Assembly (NCBI RefSeq): GCF_016793705.1
Contig: NZ_JAEULO010000042.1
Coordinates: 62,001-126,000, forward strand
DNA from: Tabrizicola sp.
GTDB taxonomy: Bacteria > Pseudomonadota > Alphaproteobacteria > Rhodobacterales > Rhodobacteraceae
Direction of reading: 5' to 3'
DNA length: 64,000 nucleotides
The notes beneath the pieces were generated by a model. The model did no database searches. It was not told the DNA's origin and worked only from the letters and a program-made list of their open reading frames with translations. The position numbers were made by a program, and so were the translations under genes. Shown here one piece after another: positions 31,563 through 40,778 of the stretch. The stretch's first letter is position 1, and every line of letters begins with the position of its first letter.

Positions 31563-32591
31563 GTGAAACCGCCGGTCAAGGATTTGCCGACAGGGGATGC
31601 GGGCCTGGGCAAAGGTCCGCTGGCGCAGCTGAACGATCCGCCGAGCCGCGGCATGGAAGTCGCGGGCGTGGGCCTCAGCCTGGGCTGGGTTCTTCTGATC
31701 CTCGTCTATGTGCTGGTCACACCGCCGGGCAGCGAGACGCGGACGCTGGGCCTGGTGATGACCCTGCTGATGGTCTTCCTGCCCATCGCGCTGATCTGGG
31801 CGGTTGTCATTACCCTGCGCTCGATCCGCGAACTTCGGGCCGAGGCCAAGCGGCTGCAGGCCACGGTCGATGCGATGCGGTCAAGCTATGTGCAGGCGCA
31901 AGGCAACGGCCTGAAGCCCTCGGTCGAGAAGCGGCTGGACGAGATTGCAGCCTCGACCAAGCAGGCGGAAACGGTGCTGGCGACCTTCACCTCGCGCCGG
32001 GATGCCGCGCTGTCGGTGCCCTCGGCAGACCGCAAGGCGGCCCTCACCCCGCCCCGTCCCGAGCCTGCCGCAGAAGAACCGACTCTTGCCTTGGGAACCC
32101 CGGCCGAAGATCTCCGCCCGCCGCTGTCGGTCGCAGATTTCATCCGCGCGCTGCAATTCCCGGAAACGCCCGAGGACAAGGAGGGCTTCCGCGCCCTGCG
32201 CCTGGCGCTGGAGGACCGGACCTCGTCGAAGCTGATCCGCGCAGCGCAGGACGTGCTGACGCTGCTGAGCCAGGACGGCATCTACATGGACGACCTGCAA
32301 CCTGACCTCTGCCACCCGGAACTGTGGCGGCGCTTCGCGGGCGGCGAGCGCGGGCGGTCCATCGCCGCGCTGGGGGGCATCCGCGACCGGGCCTCGCTGG
32401 CGCTGACGGCGGGGCGGATGAAATCGGACCCGGTGTTCCGCGACGCAGCGCATCATTTCCTGCGCGCCTTCGACAAGACCTTCGCGGCCTTCGAGCCGAA
32501 CGCAACCGATGCCGAACTGGCCGATCTGGCCGACACCCGCACCGCGCGGGCCTTCATGCTGTTCGGTCGGGTGACGGGGACATTCGACTGA
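31563..32591 (+). CDS. Uncharacterised membrane protein with coiled-coil
   Basis: A 342-residue protein with a GTG start at 31563. Two membrane helices are visible near residues 35-55 (GLSLGWVLLILVYVLV) and 63-88 (LGLVMTLLMVFLPIALIWAVV). A coiled-coil stretch follows (RSIRELRAEAKRLQATVDAMR), then a Pro/Ala-rich linker and a C-terminal helical domain (residues ~190-340, SVADFIRALQFPETPEDKEGF). I do not recognise the family. It probably shares the greA message. Topology suggests a large cytoplasmic C-terminus. Function unknown. Confidence 0.7.
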   Translation: MKPPVKDLPTGDAGLGKGPLAQLNDPPSRGMEVAGVGLSLGWVLLILVYVLVTPPGSETRTLGLVMTLLMVFLPIALIWAVVITLRSIRELRAEAKRLQATVDAMRSSYVQAQGNGLKPSVEKRLDEIAASTKQAETVLATFTSRRDAALSVPSADRKAALTPPRPEPAAEEPTLALGTPAEDLRPPLSVADFIRALQFPETPEDKEGFRALRLALEDRTSSKLIRAAQDVLTLLSQDGIYMDDLQPDLCHPELWRRFAGGERGRSIAALGGIRDRASLALTAGRMKSDPVFRDAAHHFLRAFDKTFAAFEPNATDAELADLADTRTARAFMLFGRVTGTFD

Positions 32592-32745
32592 TCGCGGCCG
32601 CAGCGGGGTGGAACGTTCTTGTCGTTTCGTCCGCGTCTGCTGGAACGCTATTCCTATTTGCCGGGCAACCCATCCAGAGGGATGAAACCTTTTTCCTATC
32701 GGCATATGTTCGCCCCCAGACAGGATTCCAACCGAAGAGGTTCCC

Positions 32746-33396
32746 ATGGCCGTCCGCATCAACGACACCGCGCCCGACTTCACCGCCGAAAGCACCGCTG
32801 GCACGATCCGGTTCCACGACTGGCTGGGCGACAACTACGGCATCATCTTCAGCCACCCGCGCGACTTCACCCCGGTCTGCACCACGGAATTCGCGGCAGT
32901 CGCGCAGCTGGCTGCCGAGTGGGAAAAGCGCAAGACCAAGGTGATCGGCGTGTCGGTCGACGGCAAGGCCGACCATGAGAAATGGAAGCGCGACATCGAG
33001 GCCTTCGGCGGCGCCCCGGCCGATTTCCCGATCATCGACGACAGCGACCTGACGGTCGCCAAGGCCTATGACATGCTGCCCGCCGACTATTACCTGCCGA
33101 CCGAGGGACGGACGCCCGCCCATTCGGCCACGGTGCGGACGGTCTATATCGTCGGGCCGGACAAGAAGGTGCGGCTGACGATGACTTACCCCATGTCGGT
33201 GGGCCGCAACTTCGCCGAGATCCTGCGCGCGCTGGACGCGGTGCAGAAGACCGACGGCGTGCCGCTGGCGACCCCCGCCAACTGGGTGCCCGGGCAGGAC
33301 GTGATCGTGGCGCTGGCGCTGAACAACGATCAGGCAAAAGAGCGCTACGGCGATCTGGACATCAAGCTGCCCTATCTGCGGTTTGCCAAGGCGTGA
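32746..33396 (+). CDS. Peroxiredoxin, 1-Cys Prx6 type
   Basis: A 216-residue thiol peroxidase. The catalytic motif HPRDFTPVCTTE gives the peroxidatic cysteine near residue 45. No second conserved resolving Cys is visible in the body, and the extended C-terminal PANWVPGQDVIVAL region is typical of Prx6. It detoxifies peroxides in the cytoplasm. It has its own terminator directly after the stop and is convergent with the L,D-transpeptidase gene. No regulator is adjacent. Confidence 0.95.
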   Translation: MAVRINDTAPDFTAESTAGTIRFHDWLGDNYGIIFSHPRDFTPVCTTEFAAVAQLAAEWEKRKTKVIGVSVDGKADHEKWKRDIEAFGGAPADFPIIDDSDLTVAKAYDMLPADYYLPTEGRTPAHSATVRTVYIVGPDKKVRLTMTYPMSVGRNFAEILRALDAVQKTDGVPLATPANWVPGQDVIVALALNNDQAKERYGDLDIKLPYLRFAKA

Positions 33397-33402
33397 GGGA
33401 TC

Positions 33403-33424
33403 GGGGGCCTGCGGGCCCCCTTTT
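33403..33424 (+). terminator. Rho-independent terminator of the peroxiredoxin gene
   Basis: A 7-bp G/C stem (33403-33409 with 33414-33420), a TGCG loop and TTTT directly after form a compact hairpin 7 bp past the stop, ending at the stop codon of the convergent transpeptidase gene. Confidence 0.8.
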
Positions 33425-34008
33425 CACGCCGTTTCCACCTTCGGCAGCAGCAGCACCGGGGCGCCGAGTTCGACCTGGTCGTAAAGCTCGGCGATATGTT
33501 CGTTCGCCAGCCTGACGCAGCCGTTCGAGACGGCGGTGCCGATGGTCCAGGGCTCGGGCGTGCCATGGATGCGCAGGAAGGTATCGGCGCCGGTCTCGCT
33601 GAAGAGGTAAAGCGCCCGCGCGCCGAGCGGGTTCTTCGGCCCACCCGGCATTCCGTCGGCGTATTGCGCATAGTGGTCGGGGTCGCGGGCGATCATCTCC
33701 CTGGTCGGAGTCCAGCTGGGCCATTCCTTCTTGGCCCCCACGCTGAACCAGCCGGATTCGTAAAGATCTCCCCGACCCACCCCGACGCTGTATTGCATCC
33801 CCCGGCGCGGGGTCAGGGCGAGGTAGAGCGCGAAATAGTCCGGGTCGACGATGATCGTGCCGGGCTCCTGCGGATCCTGAAAGCGGACGGGACGGGGCAG
33901 GAAGTCCTCGGGCATGACCCAGTCTTCTTCGGTCTTGGCGAAGGCGCGCCACGGCAGCACGGCGGCGAGGCCAGCGGCAGCGAGGGTGCGGCGGGTGAGA
34001 TGGGTCAT
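33424..34008 (-). CDS. L,D-transpeptidase (YkuD family)
   Basis: A 194-residue exported enzyme. The N-terminus MTHLTRRTLAAAGLAAVL has a twin-arginine-like or Sec signal ending ...RAFA. The YkuD domain shows the active-site pattern HGTPEPWTIGTAVSNGCVRL, with the catalytic Cys in SNGCVRL and His in IHGT. It cross-links or anchors peptidoglycan via meso-diaminopimelate in the periplasm. The ATG at 34008 was chosen over an upstream in-frame Met for its AAGGAC site and signal sequence. Confidence 0.92.
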   Translation of the reverse strand: MTHLTRRTLAAAGLAAVLPWRAFAKTEEDWVMPEDFLPRPVRFQDPQEPGTIIVDPDYFALYLALTPRRGMQYSVGVGRGDLYESGWFSVGAKKEWPSWTPTREMIARDPDHYAQYADGMPGGPKNPLGARALYLFSETGADTFLRIHGTPEPWTIGTAVSNGCVRLANEHIAELYDQVELGAPVLLLPKVETA

Positions 34009-34082
34009 GCGCTTGTCCTTTTTCAGTGATCCTTGCGGGGACGCAGGTAACGCGCACCACAAGAAGGCGTGAGACAAGACGG

Positions 34083-34112
34083 AAAAGGCCCCGGGGTTTC
34101 CCCCGGGGCCTT
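34083..34112 (-). terminator. Rho-independent terminator of pnp
   Basis: A 12-bp perfect stem (34085-34096 with 34101-34112) with a four-base loop. Read on the minus strand it is followed by TTTT (34086-34083). It lies 24 bp after the pnp stop. Confidence 0.85.
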
Positions 34113-34135
34113 CACGTTCGCGCCAGCGAAGGCAA

Positions 34136-36277
34136 TCAGCCTTCGGCGGATTCTTCTTTCTTCTCGGTGATTTCCGCGCCGGTCTCCTGGTCGACCATCT
34201 TCATCCCCAGGCGCACCTTGCCGCGGTCGTCGAAGCCGAGGAGCTTGACCTTGACCTCCTGGCCTTCCTTCAGAAGCTCGTTCGGGTGGTTCAGGCGCTT
34301 GTTGGCGATCTGGCTCACATGGACCAGACCGTCGCGCTTGCCGAAGAAGTTCACGAAGGCGCCGAAGTCGACCAGCTTCACCACCTTGCCGGTGTAGATC
34401 TGGCCTTCTTCCGGCTCGGCCACGATCGACCAGATCATGTCATGGGCCTTCTTGATGGCCTTCTGGTCGTTCGAGGCGATCTTGATCACGCCGTCGTCGT
34501 TGATGTCGACCTTGGCGCCAGAGGTTTCCACGATCTCGCGGATGACCTTGCCGCCCGAGCCGATGACTTCGCGGATCTTGTCGGTCGGGATCTGCATCGT
34601 CTCGATCTTCGGCGCGTATTCGCTGAAGCCCTGCGGGGCCGACAGCGCCTTGCCCATTTCACCGAGGATATGCAGACGACCGTCCTTCGCCTGGGCGAGG
34701 GCCTGCTTCATGATGTCGGGGGTGATCCCGGCGATCTTGATGTCCATCTGCAGCGAGGTGATGCCCGTAGCGGTGCCCGCGACCTTGAAGTCCATGTCGC
34801 CGAGGTGGTCCTCGTCGCCCAGGATGTCGGTCAGCACGGCCCATTCGCCGTCATCTTCCAGCACGAGGCCCATGGCGACGCCCGCGACCGGCGACTTCAG
34901 CGGAACGCCCGCATCCATCATCGACAGCGACCCGCCGCAGACCGACGCCATCGAGGAGGAGCCGTTCGATTCGGTGATCTCGGACACCACGCGGATGGTG
35001 TAGGGGAAGTCGGTCGGTGCCGGGAGCACCGCCTGAAGCGCGCGCCAGGCGAGCTTGCCGTGGCCGATCTCACGCCGACCGGGCGAACCGACGCGGCCAA
35101 CTTCGCCGACCGAATAGGGCGGGAAGTTGTAGTGCAGCAGGAAGTTCGAGCGGTAGTTGCCGTTCAGCGCGTCGATGATCTGCTCATCCTCGCCCGTCCC
35201 CAGAGTGGTGACGACAAGGCCCTGCGTTTCACCCCGGGTGAACAGGGCCGAGCCGTGGGCGCGCGGCAGGACGCCGGTTTCCGCCACGATGGGACGGACG
35301 GTCCTGGTGTCGCGACCGTCGATCCGGCGGCCGTGCTTGACCACGTCGCCGCGCAGGACCGCCGATTCCAGCTGCTTGATCGCCGGATAGAGGTTCGCGT
35401 CGGCCTGGTCTTCCTCCGACATCGCGGCCTTGATGGCATCGACAGCGGCTTCGATGGCCGAGGTGCGGTCCTGCTTGTCACGGATCGCGAAAGCGGCGCG
35501 CATCTGCTCTTCGCCGGCCTTCTTCACCTTGGCATAGAGCGCCGAATAGTCGGGCGGGGTGAAGTCGAAGGGCTCTTTCGCGGAAGCCTCCGCGAAGTCG
35601 ATGATCAGGTCGATGACCGGCTGCATCTGCTGGTGGCCAAAGACGACCGCGCCCAGCATTTCCTCCTCCGTCAGCTCGTAAGCTTCGGATTCCACCATCA
35701 TCACGGCGTCCTTGGTACCCGCGACGACGAGGTCAAGCCGTTGCTCGGGCTTCAGCCGCAGCTGGGTCATGTCGTCCATCGCCGGGTTCAGCACATACTG
35801 GCCGTCGACGAAGCCGACACGGGCCGCGCCGATCGGACCCATGAAGGGTACGCCCGAGACGGTCAGCGCCGCCGAGGCCGCGATCATCGCCACGATGTCG
35901 GGGTCATTGACGAGGTCGCAGGACAGCACGGTCGCCATGACCAGCACTTCGTTGCGGAAGCCGTCGACGAACAGCGGACGGATCGGCCGGTCGATCAGGC
36001 GGGAGACCAGCGTTTCCTTCTCCGACGGCCGCGCCTCGCGCTTGAAGAAGCCGCCGGGGATCTTGCCGGCTGCGTAGTACTTTTCCTGGTAGTGGACGGT
36101 CAGGGGGAAGAAGTCCTGGCCCGGCTTCGCGGCGCGCGCGAAGGTCACGTTGGCCATCACCTGGGTCTCGCCCAGCGTCGCGATCACCGATCCATCGGCC
36201 TGGCGCGCAACTTTCCCCGTTTCCAGAGTGAGCGTTTCATTGCCCCACTGGATCGATTTCTTGGTCACATTGAACAT
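34136..36277 (-). CDS. pnp: Polyribonucleotide nucleotidyltransferase (PNPase)
   Basis: A 713-residue exoribonuclease that degrades RNA phosphorolytically and is part of the degradosome. Two RNase PH domains (residues ~12-230 and ~320-550), the latter with [23 protein letters not shown] and [15 protein letters not shown], are followed by a KH domain ([14 protein letters not shown]) and an S1 domain ([18 protein letters not shown]). The ATG at 36277 gives the family start [12 protein letters not shown]. rpsO, its usual upstream partner, is not beside it; a divergent parDE pair lies upstream instead. Confidence 0.98.
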   Translation of the reverse strand: MFNVTKKSIQWGNETLTLETGKVARQADGSVIATLGETQVMANVTFARAAKPGQDFFPLTVHYQEKYYAAGKIPGGFFKREARPSEKETLVSRLIDRPIRPLFVDGFRNEVLVMATVLSCDLVNDPDIVAMIAASAALTVSGVPFMGPIGAARVGFVDGQYVLNPAMDDMTQLRLKPEQRLDLVVAGTKDAVMMVESEAYELTEEEMLGAVVFGHQQMQPVIDLIIDFAEASAKEPFDFTPPDYSALYAKVKKAGEEQMRAAFAIRDKQDRTSAIEAAVDAIKAAMSEEDQADANLYPAIKQLESAVLRGDVVKHGRRIDGRDTRTVRPIVAETGVLPRAHGSALFTRGETQGLVVTTLGTGEDEQIIDALNGNYRSNFLLHYNFPPYSVGEVGRVGSPGRREIGHGKLAWRALQAVLPAPTDFPYTIRVVSEITESNGSSSMASVCGGSLSMMDAGVPLKSPVAGVAMGLVLEDDGEWAVLTDILGDEDHLGDMDFKVAGTATGITSLQMDIKIAGITPDIMKQALAQAKDGRLHILGEMGKALSAPQGFSEYAPKIETMQIPTDKIREVIGSGGKVIREIVETSGAKVDINDDGVIKIASNDQKAIKKAHDMIWSIVAEPEEGQIYTGKVVKLVDFGAFVNFFGKRDGLVHVSQIANKRLNHPNELLKEGQEVKVKLLGFDDRGKVRLGMKMVDQETGAEITEKKEESAEG

Positions 36278-36443
36278 ATGTCGTTTCCTCTGAGGACCCG
36301 GCCCCTGCCGGTGCCCCCGATATCTGGCGGCCCCATTGCCGCCCATCCCCCAAATCCTTCGCACGGGCCCCGGGGGCGGGCCTCACGTCTCAGATGGCGG
36401 GGGCCTTACAGGAAAACCGGCGGGTTGGGAAGCGGGAAGGCGG

Positions 36444-36471
36444 TTGACAAGGTTTGCCATCGCATTAAGCT
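36444..36471 (+). promoter_or_regulatory. Candidate parDE promoter
   Basis: A consensus TTGACA at 36444-36449 and a weak TAAGCT at 36466-36471 are 16 bp apart. The expected start point would be at about 36478, the parD ATG itself, so the message may be leaderless. Confidence 0.4.
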
Positions 36472-36477
36472 TCAAAC

Positions 36478-36711
36478 ATGGCGACGATGAACATCTCTCT
36501 GCCCGACAAGATGAAGGCCTATGCCGAGGGGCAGGCCCGTGACGGGCGATACAGCAACGTAAGCGATTATGTGCGCGACCTGATCCGCCGTGATCAGGCG
36601 CGGCGCGAAGCGATCAGCGAAATTCAAGGGCTGATTGACGAGGGGCTGGCCTCGGGGCCGTCGCAGCCTTTTGACATGCAGGCATTCCTGGCGGAACGCG
36701 AACGTCGGTGA
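36478..36711 (+). CDS. parD: ParD-family antitoxin
   Basis: A 77-residue ribbon-helix-helix protein: MATMNISLPDKMKAYAEGQ is the beta-strand and first helix, and YSNVSDYVRDLIRRDQARRE the second helix. The C-terminal tail (LAERERR) should wrap the toxin. It would neutralise ParE and repress its own operon. The upstream region has a TTGACA box but no Shine-Dalgarno site. The pair sits as an islet between pnp and trxA. Confidence 0.9.
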   Translation: MATMNISLPDKMKAYAEGQARDGRYSNVSDYVRDLIRRDQARREAISEIQGLIDEGLASGPSQPFDMQAFLAERERR

Positions 36712-37007
36712 AGCGGCAGATCATCGTCAAGGCTTTCGCGATTTCCGACATGGATGCGATGTATTGGCAGGGTGTCGAGCTTTGGGGACGACGACAGGCT
36801 CGTATCTATCTTGAAGACCTTGCAAGTCTGTTCAGTCTCTTGGCGGCACAACCGGAAATCGCACGGGAACGTCCCGAATTCCGGCCGCCGGTCCGCATCT
36901 ACCCATTTCGATCTCACATGGTGATCTACCAGTTCACCGCAACGGAACTGGACATCCTGCGCGTTGTCCACGGACGGACCAACTGGGCAGCAATCCTGAA
37001 CAGCTGA
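36708..37007 (+). CDS. parE: ParE/RelE-superfamily toxin
   Basis: A 99-residue toxin with a GTG start at 36708 overlapping the antitoxin stop (GTGA), the usual coupling in such pairs. RPEFRPPVRIYPFRSHMVIYQF and ILRVVHGRTNW are the conserved ParE C-terminal strands. ParE toxins inhibit gyrase; whether this one does is not visible. Conserved features look intact, so the pair is probably functional. Confidence 0.88.
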   Translation: MKRQIIVKAFAISDMDAMYWQGVELWGRRQARIYLEDLASLFSLLAAQPEIARERPEFRPPVRIYPFRSHMVIYQFTATELDILRVVHGRTNWAAILNS

Positions 37008-37038
37008 TCTGGATCGGATGTTCTTGCGTCGCGCATGA

Positions 37039-37061
37039 TGCCCGGATTTGGGTGCCGGGCA
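37039..37061. terminator. Weak hairpin between parE and trxA stops
   Basis: TGCCCGG at 37039-37045 pairs with CCGGGCA at 37055-37061 around a 9-base loop in the 75-bp convergent gap. There is no clear T-tract on either side, so it may be a poor terminator. Confidence 0.35.
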
Positions 37062-37082
37062 CCAAAGGGTGGTGTCAGGCTA

Positions 37083-37409
37083 TCAGATCGCCGACTTGAT
37101 CCAGTTCTCCAGCGCGGCCTTGGGGGCGGCGCCGACCTTGTTCGAGATCACCTGGCCGTCCTTGAACATGAAGAGCGCCGGGATGCCGCGAACGCCCAGA
37201 ACCGCAGGGCTGTCGGGGTTCTCGTCGACGTTGACCTTCACGATCTTCACCTTGCCCGCATACTGAGTGGCAAGCTCTTCCAGCGCCGGGCCGATCTGGC
37301 GGCAGGGGCCGCACCATTCGGCCCAGAAGTCCACGACCACCGGGATCGAGGACTTGCGGACCTCGGTGTCGAAGGTGGCGTCGGTGACTGCGACGGTGGC
37401 AGCGCCCAT
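37083..37409 (-). CDS. trxA: Thioredoxin
   Basis: A 108-residue thioredoxin with [17 protein letters not shown], whose WCGPC is the redox site, and the cis-Pro region [11 protein letters not shown]. It reduces disulfides in the cytoplasm, including ribonucleotide reductase. It lies 57 bp after addA on the same strand; the addAB-trxA order is conserved in many alphaproteobacteria. Possibly also transcribed alone. Confidence 0.98.
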   Translation of the reverse strand: MGAATVAVTDATFDTEVRKSSIPVVVDFWAEWCGPCRQIGPALEELATQYAGKVKIVKVNVDENPDSPAVLGVRGIPALFMFKDGQVISNKVGAAPKAALENWIKSAI

Positions 37410-37466
37410 GATCGTTCTCCTGCGGGATTTGTCGGGTAAGGAAGGTAGGAAGACGGCGCCAGAACG

Positions 37467-40400
37467 TCAAGGGATCGTGGTTCGCAGGAAGGCCTGCCTC
37501 ACGATGTCGGGATCGACGGGCATCAGGCTGGGGGCCCTGGTCCAGAGGATTGCCGTTTCGATCCGGCGGTCGGGGTAGATCTGGCCCAGCATATGCGCGT
37601 AGGCGCCCAGCTGGCGGAGGATGCCTTCCGGCGTCGCCTCGGGCCGATCCGGGATCACGGCGTTCGACTTGTAGTCGATGATCAGCACGCGGTCGGGGGC
37701 GATGACCAGCCGGTCGATGGTGCCTGCCAGCGTGCGGTCGCCCCAGGGCGCGGTGACGGCGACTTCGGCGAGGGTTTCGGAGCCGAAGAGGGGGGCGAGG
37801 TCGGGATGCGTCAGGACCAGCCGCGCCCCTGCCAAAGCGTCGGTCAGGTGCAGCGGATCGGGGACGAGGGGGGCGGCGAAGCTGTCCCATTGGCCGGGGT
37901 CGAGGCCCGGCAGCCGTTCGAGCAGCAGGTGCAGCGCGGTGCCGCGCGCGCGGGCCTCGGCCTCGGGGTAAAGCGGCTCGCCCGGCAGGGCCTTGGCGCC
38001 GCCGAGATCGGAGGGCGACAGCACCTTCGGAGCGCGGAAGGGCTCGGGGGCGGGTTGCGATGCCCAGACGGGAAGGGCGACGGGGGTGTCAGTGGGCAGG
38101 GCGCGGGGGGCGGGGCCGGGCCAGTCGCCGAAGGCATGACGCTGGATGCCGTCCTCGATGGTCACAGCCCCCGCGGCCCGCACCCCGGCGGAAATCAGGT
38201 TGTGCCAGCAGGCATCTTGCGTCGTCTTGCCCGCCCCGGCGACGACCAGCCAGCAGCGCGCGCGGGTCATCGCGACGTAGAGGAGGCGCAACCGTTCCGC
38301 CGCGTCGCGCTCCGCCCGCGCGGCGCGTTCTTCGGCGATCAGCGCGGGGCTTTCGTCCCTGGCGACCTTCCAGACCGGCGGGCCACCGGGCAGGCGATAC
38401 AGCTGGTCGCGGTCCTGCGGGGTGCGGTCGCAGGTGTCGGGCAGGATGACGATCTCGGCCTCCAGCCCCTTGGCGCCGTGGACGGTCATCACCCGGATGC
38501 GCTGGCCTTCGCCGTCCAGCTGGCGCTTCACCTCGACCTCGTCGGTCTCCATCCAGGCGAGGAAGCCTGTCAGGCTGGGCACTTCCGTCGCCTCGTAGGA
38601 CAAAGCCTGCGACAGAAGTTCGTCGATCCCGTCCTCGGCCTCGGCCCCCAGCCGCCCGATCAGCTTGCGGCGGCCGTCGTGGCGGTGGAGGACGCGCTCG
38701 ATCAGGTCGTAGGGGCGCAGGAAGTCGGCCTGGCCGCGCATGTCGTCCAGGAAGGCGCGGGTATCGTCGTGGCCGGGATGGTCGCGGAGCGCCTCCCACA
38801 GATAGCCCTTGCGGGGATGGGCGAGGCGGAAAAGCTCGGCCTCGGACCAGCCGCAGAGGGGGGAGCGCAGGACAGCGGCGAGCGAGAGGTCATCCTCGGG
38901 CGTGTCGAGGAAGGCGAGCAGCGCGGCGAGGTCCTTGACCGCCAGCTCGCCGCCCAGCTTCAGCCGGTCGGCCCCGGCGATGGGCAGGCCAAGCGTCTTG
39001 CAGGCGCGGATGATCTCGCGGAAGAGATCCGACCGGCGCTGCACCAGGATCAGGAAATCGCCATAGTGGATGGGGCGGAACGTGACCTTGCCATCCTTGG
39101 CCTGCGGGATTTGATCGTTGCCATTCGGTCCTTCAACCCTCTCCTGAATCCAGCGGGCGATCCGGTTCGCCAGCGCGACGTTGGGGTCTTCCGGGTGCGG
39201 TGTGTCCAGCGGCTCGAACCAGGGGCCGGGCTCGGCCTTGTCCTCCTTGCCCAGCACCGGCCAGACGTCGACGCGGCCGGGCAGGGTGGCGTTGAAGGCC
39301 AGGTGATGCGAGCTGCCGCCCAGCGCCGCGTGCTGGTCGGGGGTGAAGGTCCGGTCGACCACCTCCAGCACGGCGGGGGAGGAGCGGAAGGAATGTTCCA
39401 GCGCGCTGGTCGCAAGACCCGGGCCCCCGGCCAGACGGCTGCCGAAATGGCCGCGCATCCGGTCGAAGGCGGCGACATCGGCGCCCTGGAAGGAATAGAT
39501 CGACTGCTTCTTGTCGCCGACGACGAACAGCGTCCGCGCGCGAGTGGTCGCGCCTTCGCCGGCGATCAGTTCGGCGGACAGGGCCTCGATCAGTTCCCAT
39601 TGCTCCGGGCTGGTGTCCTGGGCTTCGTCGACGAGGATATGGTCGATGCCGCCATCCAGCCGGTAGAGCACCCAGGCCGCCAGCGACGGGTCGGTCAACA
39701 GCGCCTTGGCGCGGGCGATCAGGTCGTCGAAATCGAGGAATCCCCGTGCGGCCTTGCGGGCGGCATATTCGGGCAGGAAGACGGCGGCGAAGTCGTGCAG
39801 GGCCAGCGTCTTCCCGGCGGCGGCGAGCGCCTTTTCCGCGTCTCGCGCCTCGCATACCCGCTGCATGAAGTCGTCGAAGTCATGCACCAGATCGCCCATG
39901 GCGGTGCGGACCTTGGTGGTCGGGACCTTGGCGAAGTTCGGCTGCCCGTCCTTCTTCAGGAGGCAGTCATAGAGCACCATCAGATCGGCGCGCCCCGGCG
40001 CATCGAGCCGCAGCCCCGCCAGAGCCGCCGCAAGGTCCTGCATCGTAGCGGACCCGGCGCGCAGAAGCGGCAGGCATTGGGCGACCAGCCAGTCCTCGCC
40101 ACCCCGGAAGGCAAGCCGCACGAAATGGTCGTCGGTGACATCGGCAGGCAGGCCGAACAGACGCCGCACCGAGGCAAGGTCCATCGGGTGCGCGAAAGCC
40201 GCGCGATGGCTGGCGATCTGGTCGACGAGCTTGGCGAAATCCTCGCCGTCCTGCACTTCGGTCAGGCGGCGGACCACGGCTGCGTCCGGGCCGTCGGCCA
40301 TTTCCTCGACGATCTCGGCGCGCATCTGGCGGGCAACGCGGTCGTCCATTTCGGTGAAGCCGGGGGGCACACCCGCCTCCAGCGGAAACCGGCGCAGCAG

Positions 40401-40778
40401 GCTGGCGCAGAAGCTGTGGATGGTCTGGATGCGCAAGCCCCCGGGCGTCTCGATGGCGCGGGCGAACAACTGGCGGGCGCGGGACAGGCGCTGGGGCGAC
40501 AAGGCACCCTCGCCCAGCGTGGCCAGCGTGTCGCGCAAGGCGGGCTCGGGCATCATCGCCCATTCGCCCAGCCGCCGGAACAGCCGGTTCTGCATCTCGG
40601 AGGCGGCGGCCTTGGTGTAGGTGAGGCAGAGGATATGCTGCGGCTCCACCCCGCCGAGGAGGAGGCGCGCCACCCGGTCGGTCAGCACGCGGGTCTTGCC
40701 CGACCCGGCATTGGCGGAAAGCCAGGTGTTCCGCGCGGGATCGGCGGCAGTGATCTGGGGGGTGAGGGCGTCGGTCAC
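37467..40778 (-). CDS. addA: Double-strand break repair helicase-nuclease AddA
   Basis: A 1103-residue UvrD-like helicase with nuclease. Motifs in order are NAGSGKTRVLTDR (Walker A), LCLTYTKAAASEMQNRL, ILVDEAQDTSPEQWEL (Walker B), VGDKKQSIYSFQGAD, and VMTVHGAKGLEAEIVILPD. The RecB-type nuclease at the C-terminus has LIIDYKSN. With AddB it processes double-strand ends for RecA. A GTG at 40778 overlaps the addB stop (GTGA), with GGAGGA 7 bases before it, so an upstream in-frame Met is rejected as start. Confidence 0.97.
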   Translation of the reverse strand: MTDALTPQITAADPARNTWLSANAGSGKTRVLTDRVARLLLGGVEPQHILCLTYTKAAASEMQNRLFRRLGEWAMMPEPALRDTLATLGEGALSPQRLSRARQLFARAIETPGGLRIQTIHSFCASLLRRFPLEAGVPPGFTEMDDRVARQMRAEIVEEMADGPDAAVVRRLTEVQDGEDFAKLVDQIASHRAAFAHPMDLASVRRLFGLPADVTDDHFVRLAFRGGEDWLVAQCLPLLRAGSATMQDLAAALAGLRLDAPGRADLMVLYDCLLKKDGQPNFAKVPTTKVRTAMGDLVHDFDDFMQRVCEARDAEKALAAAGKTLALHDFAAVFLPEYAARKAARGFLDFDDLIARAKALLTDPSLAAWVLYRLDGGIDHILVDEAQDTSPEQWELIEALSAELIAGEGATTRARTLFVVGDKKQSIYSFQGADVAAFDRMRGHFGSRLAGGPGLATSALEHSFRSSPAVLEVVDRTFTPDQHAALGGSSHHLAFNATLPGRVDVWPVLGKEDKAEPGPWFEPLDTPHPEDPNVALANRIARWIQERVEGPNGNDQIPQAKDGKVTFRPIHYGDFLILVQRRSDLFREIIRACKTLGLPIAGADRLKLGGELAVKDLAALLAFLDTPEDDLSLAAVLRSPLCGWSEAELFRLAHPRKGYLWEALRDHPGHDDTRAFLDDMRGQADFLRPYDLIERVLHRHDGRRKLIGRLGAEAEDGIDELLSQALSYEATEVPSLTGFLAWMETDEVEVKRQLDGEGQRIRVMTVHGAKGLEAEIVILPDTCDRTPQDRDQLYRLPGGPPVWKVARDESPALIAEERAARAERDAAERLRLLYVAMTRARCWLVVAGAGKTTQDACWHNLISAGVRAAGAVTIEDGIQRHAFGDWPGPAPRALPTDTPVALPVWASQPAPEPFRAPKVLSPSDLGGAKALPGEPLYPEAEARARGTALHLLLERLPGLDPGQWDSFAAPLVPDPLHLTDALAGARLVLTHPDLAPLFGSETLAEVAVTAPWGDRTLAGTIDRLVIAPDRVLIIDYKSNAVIPDRPEATPEGILRQLGAYAHMLGQIYPDRRIETAILWTRAPSLMPVDPDIVRQAFLRTTIP

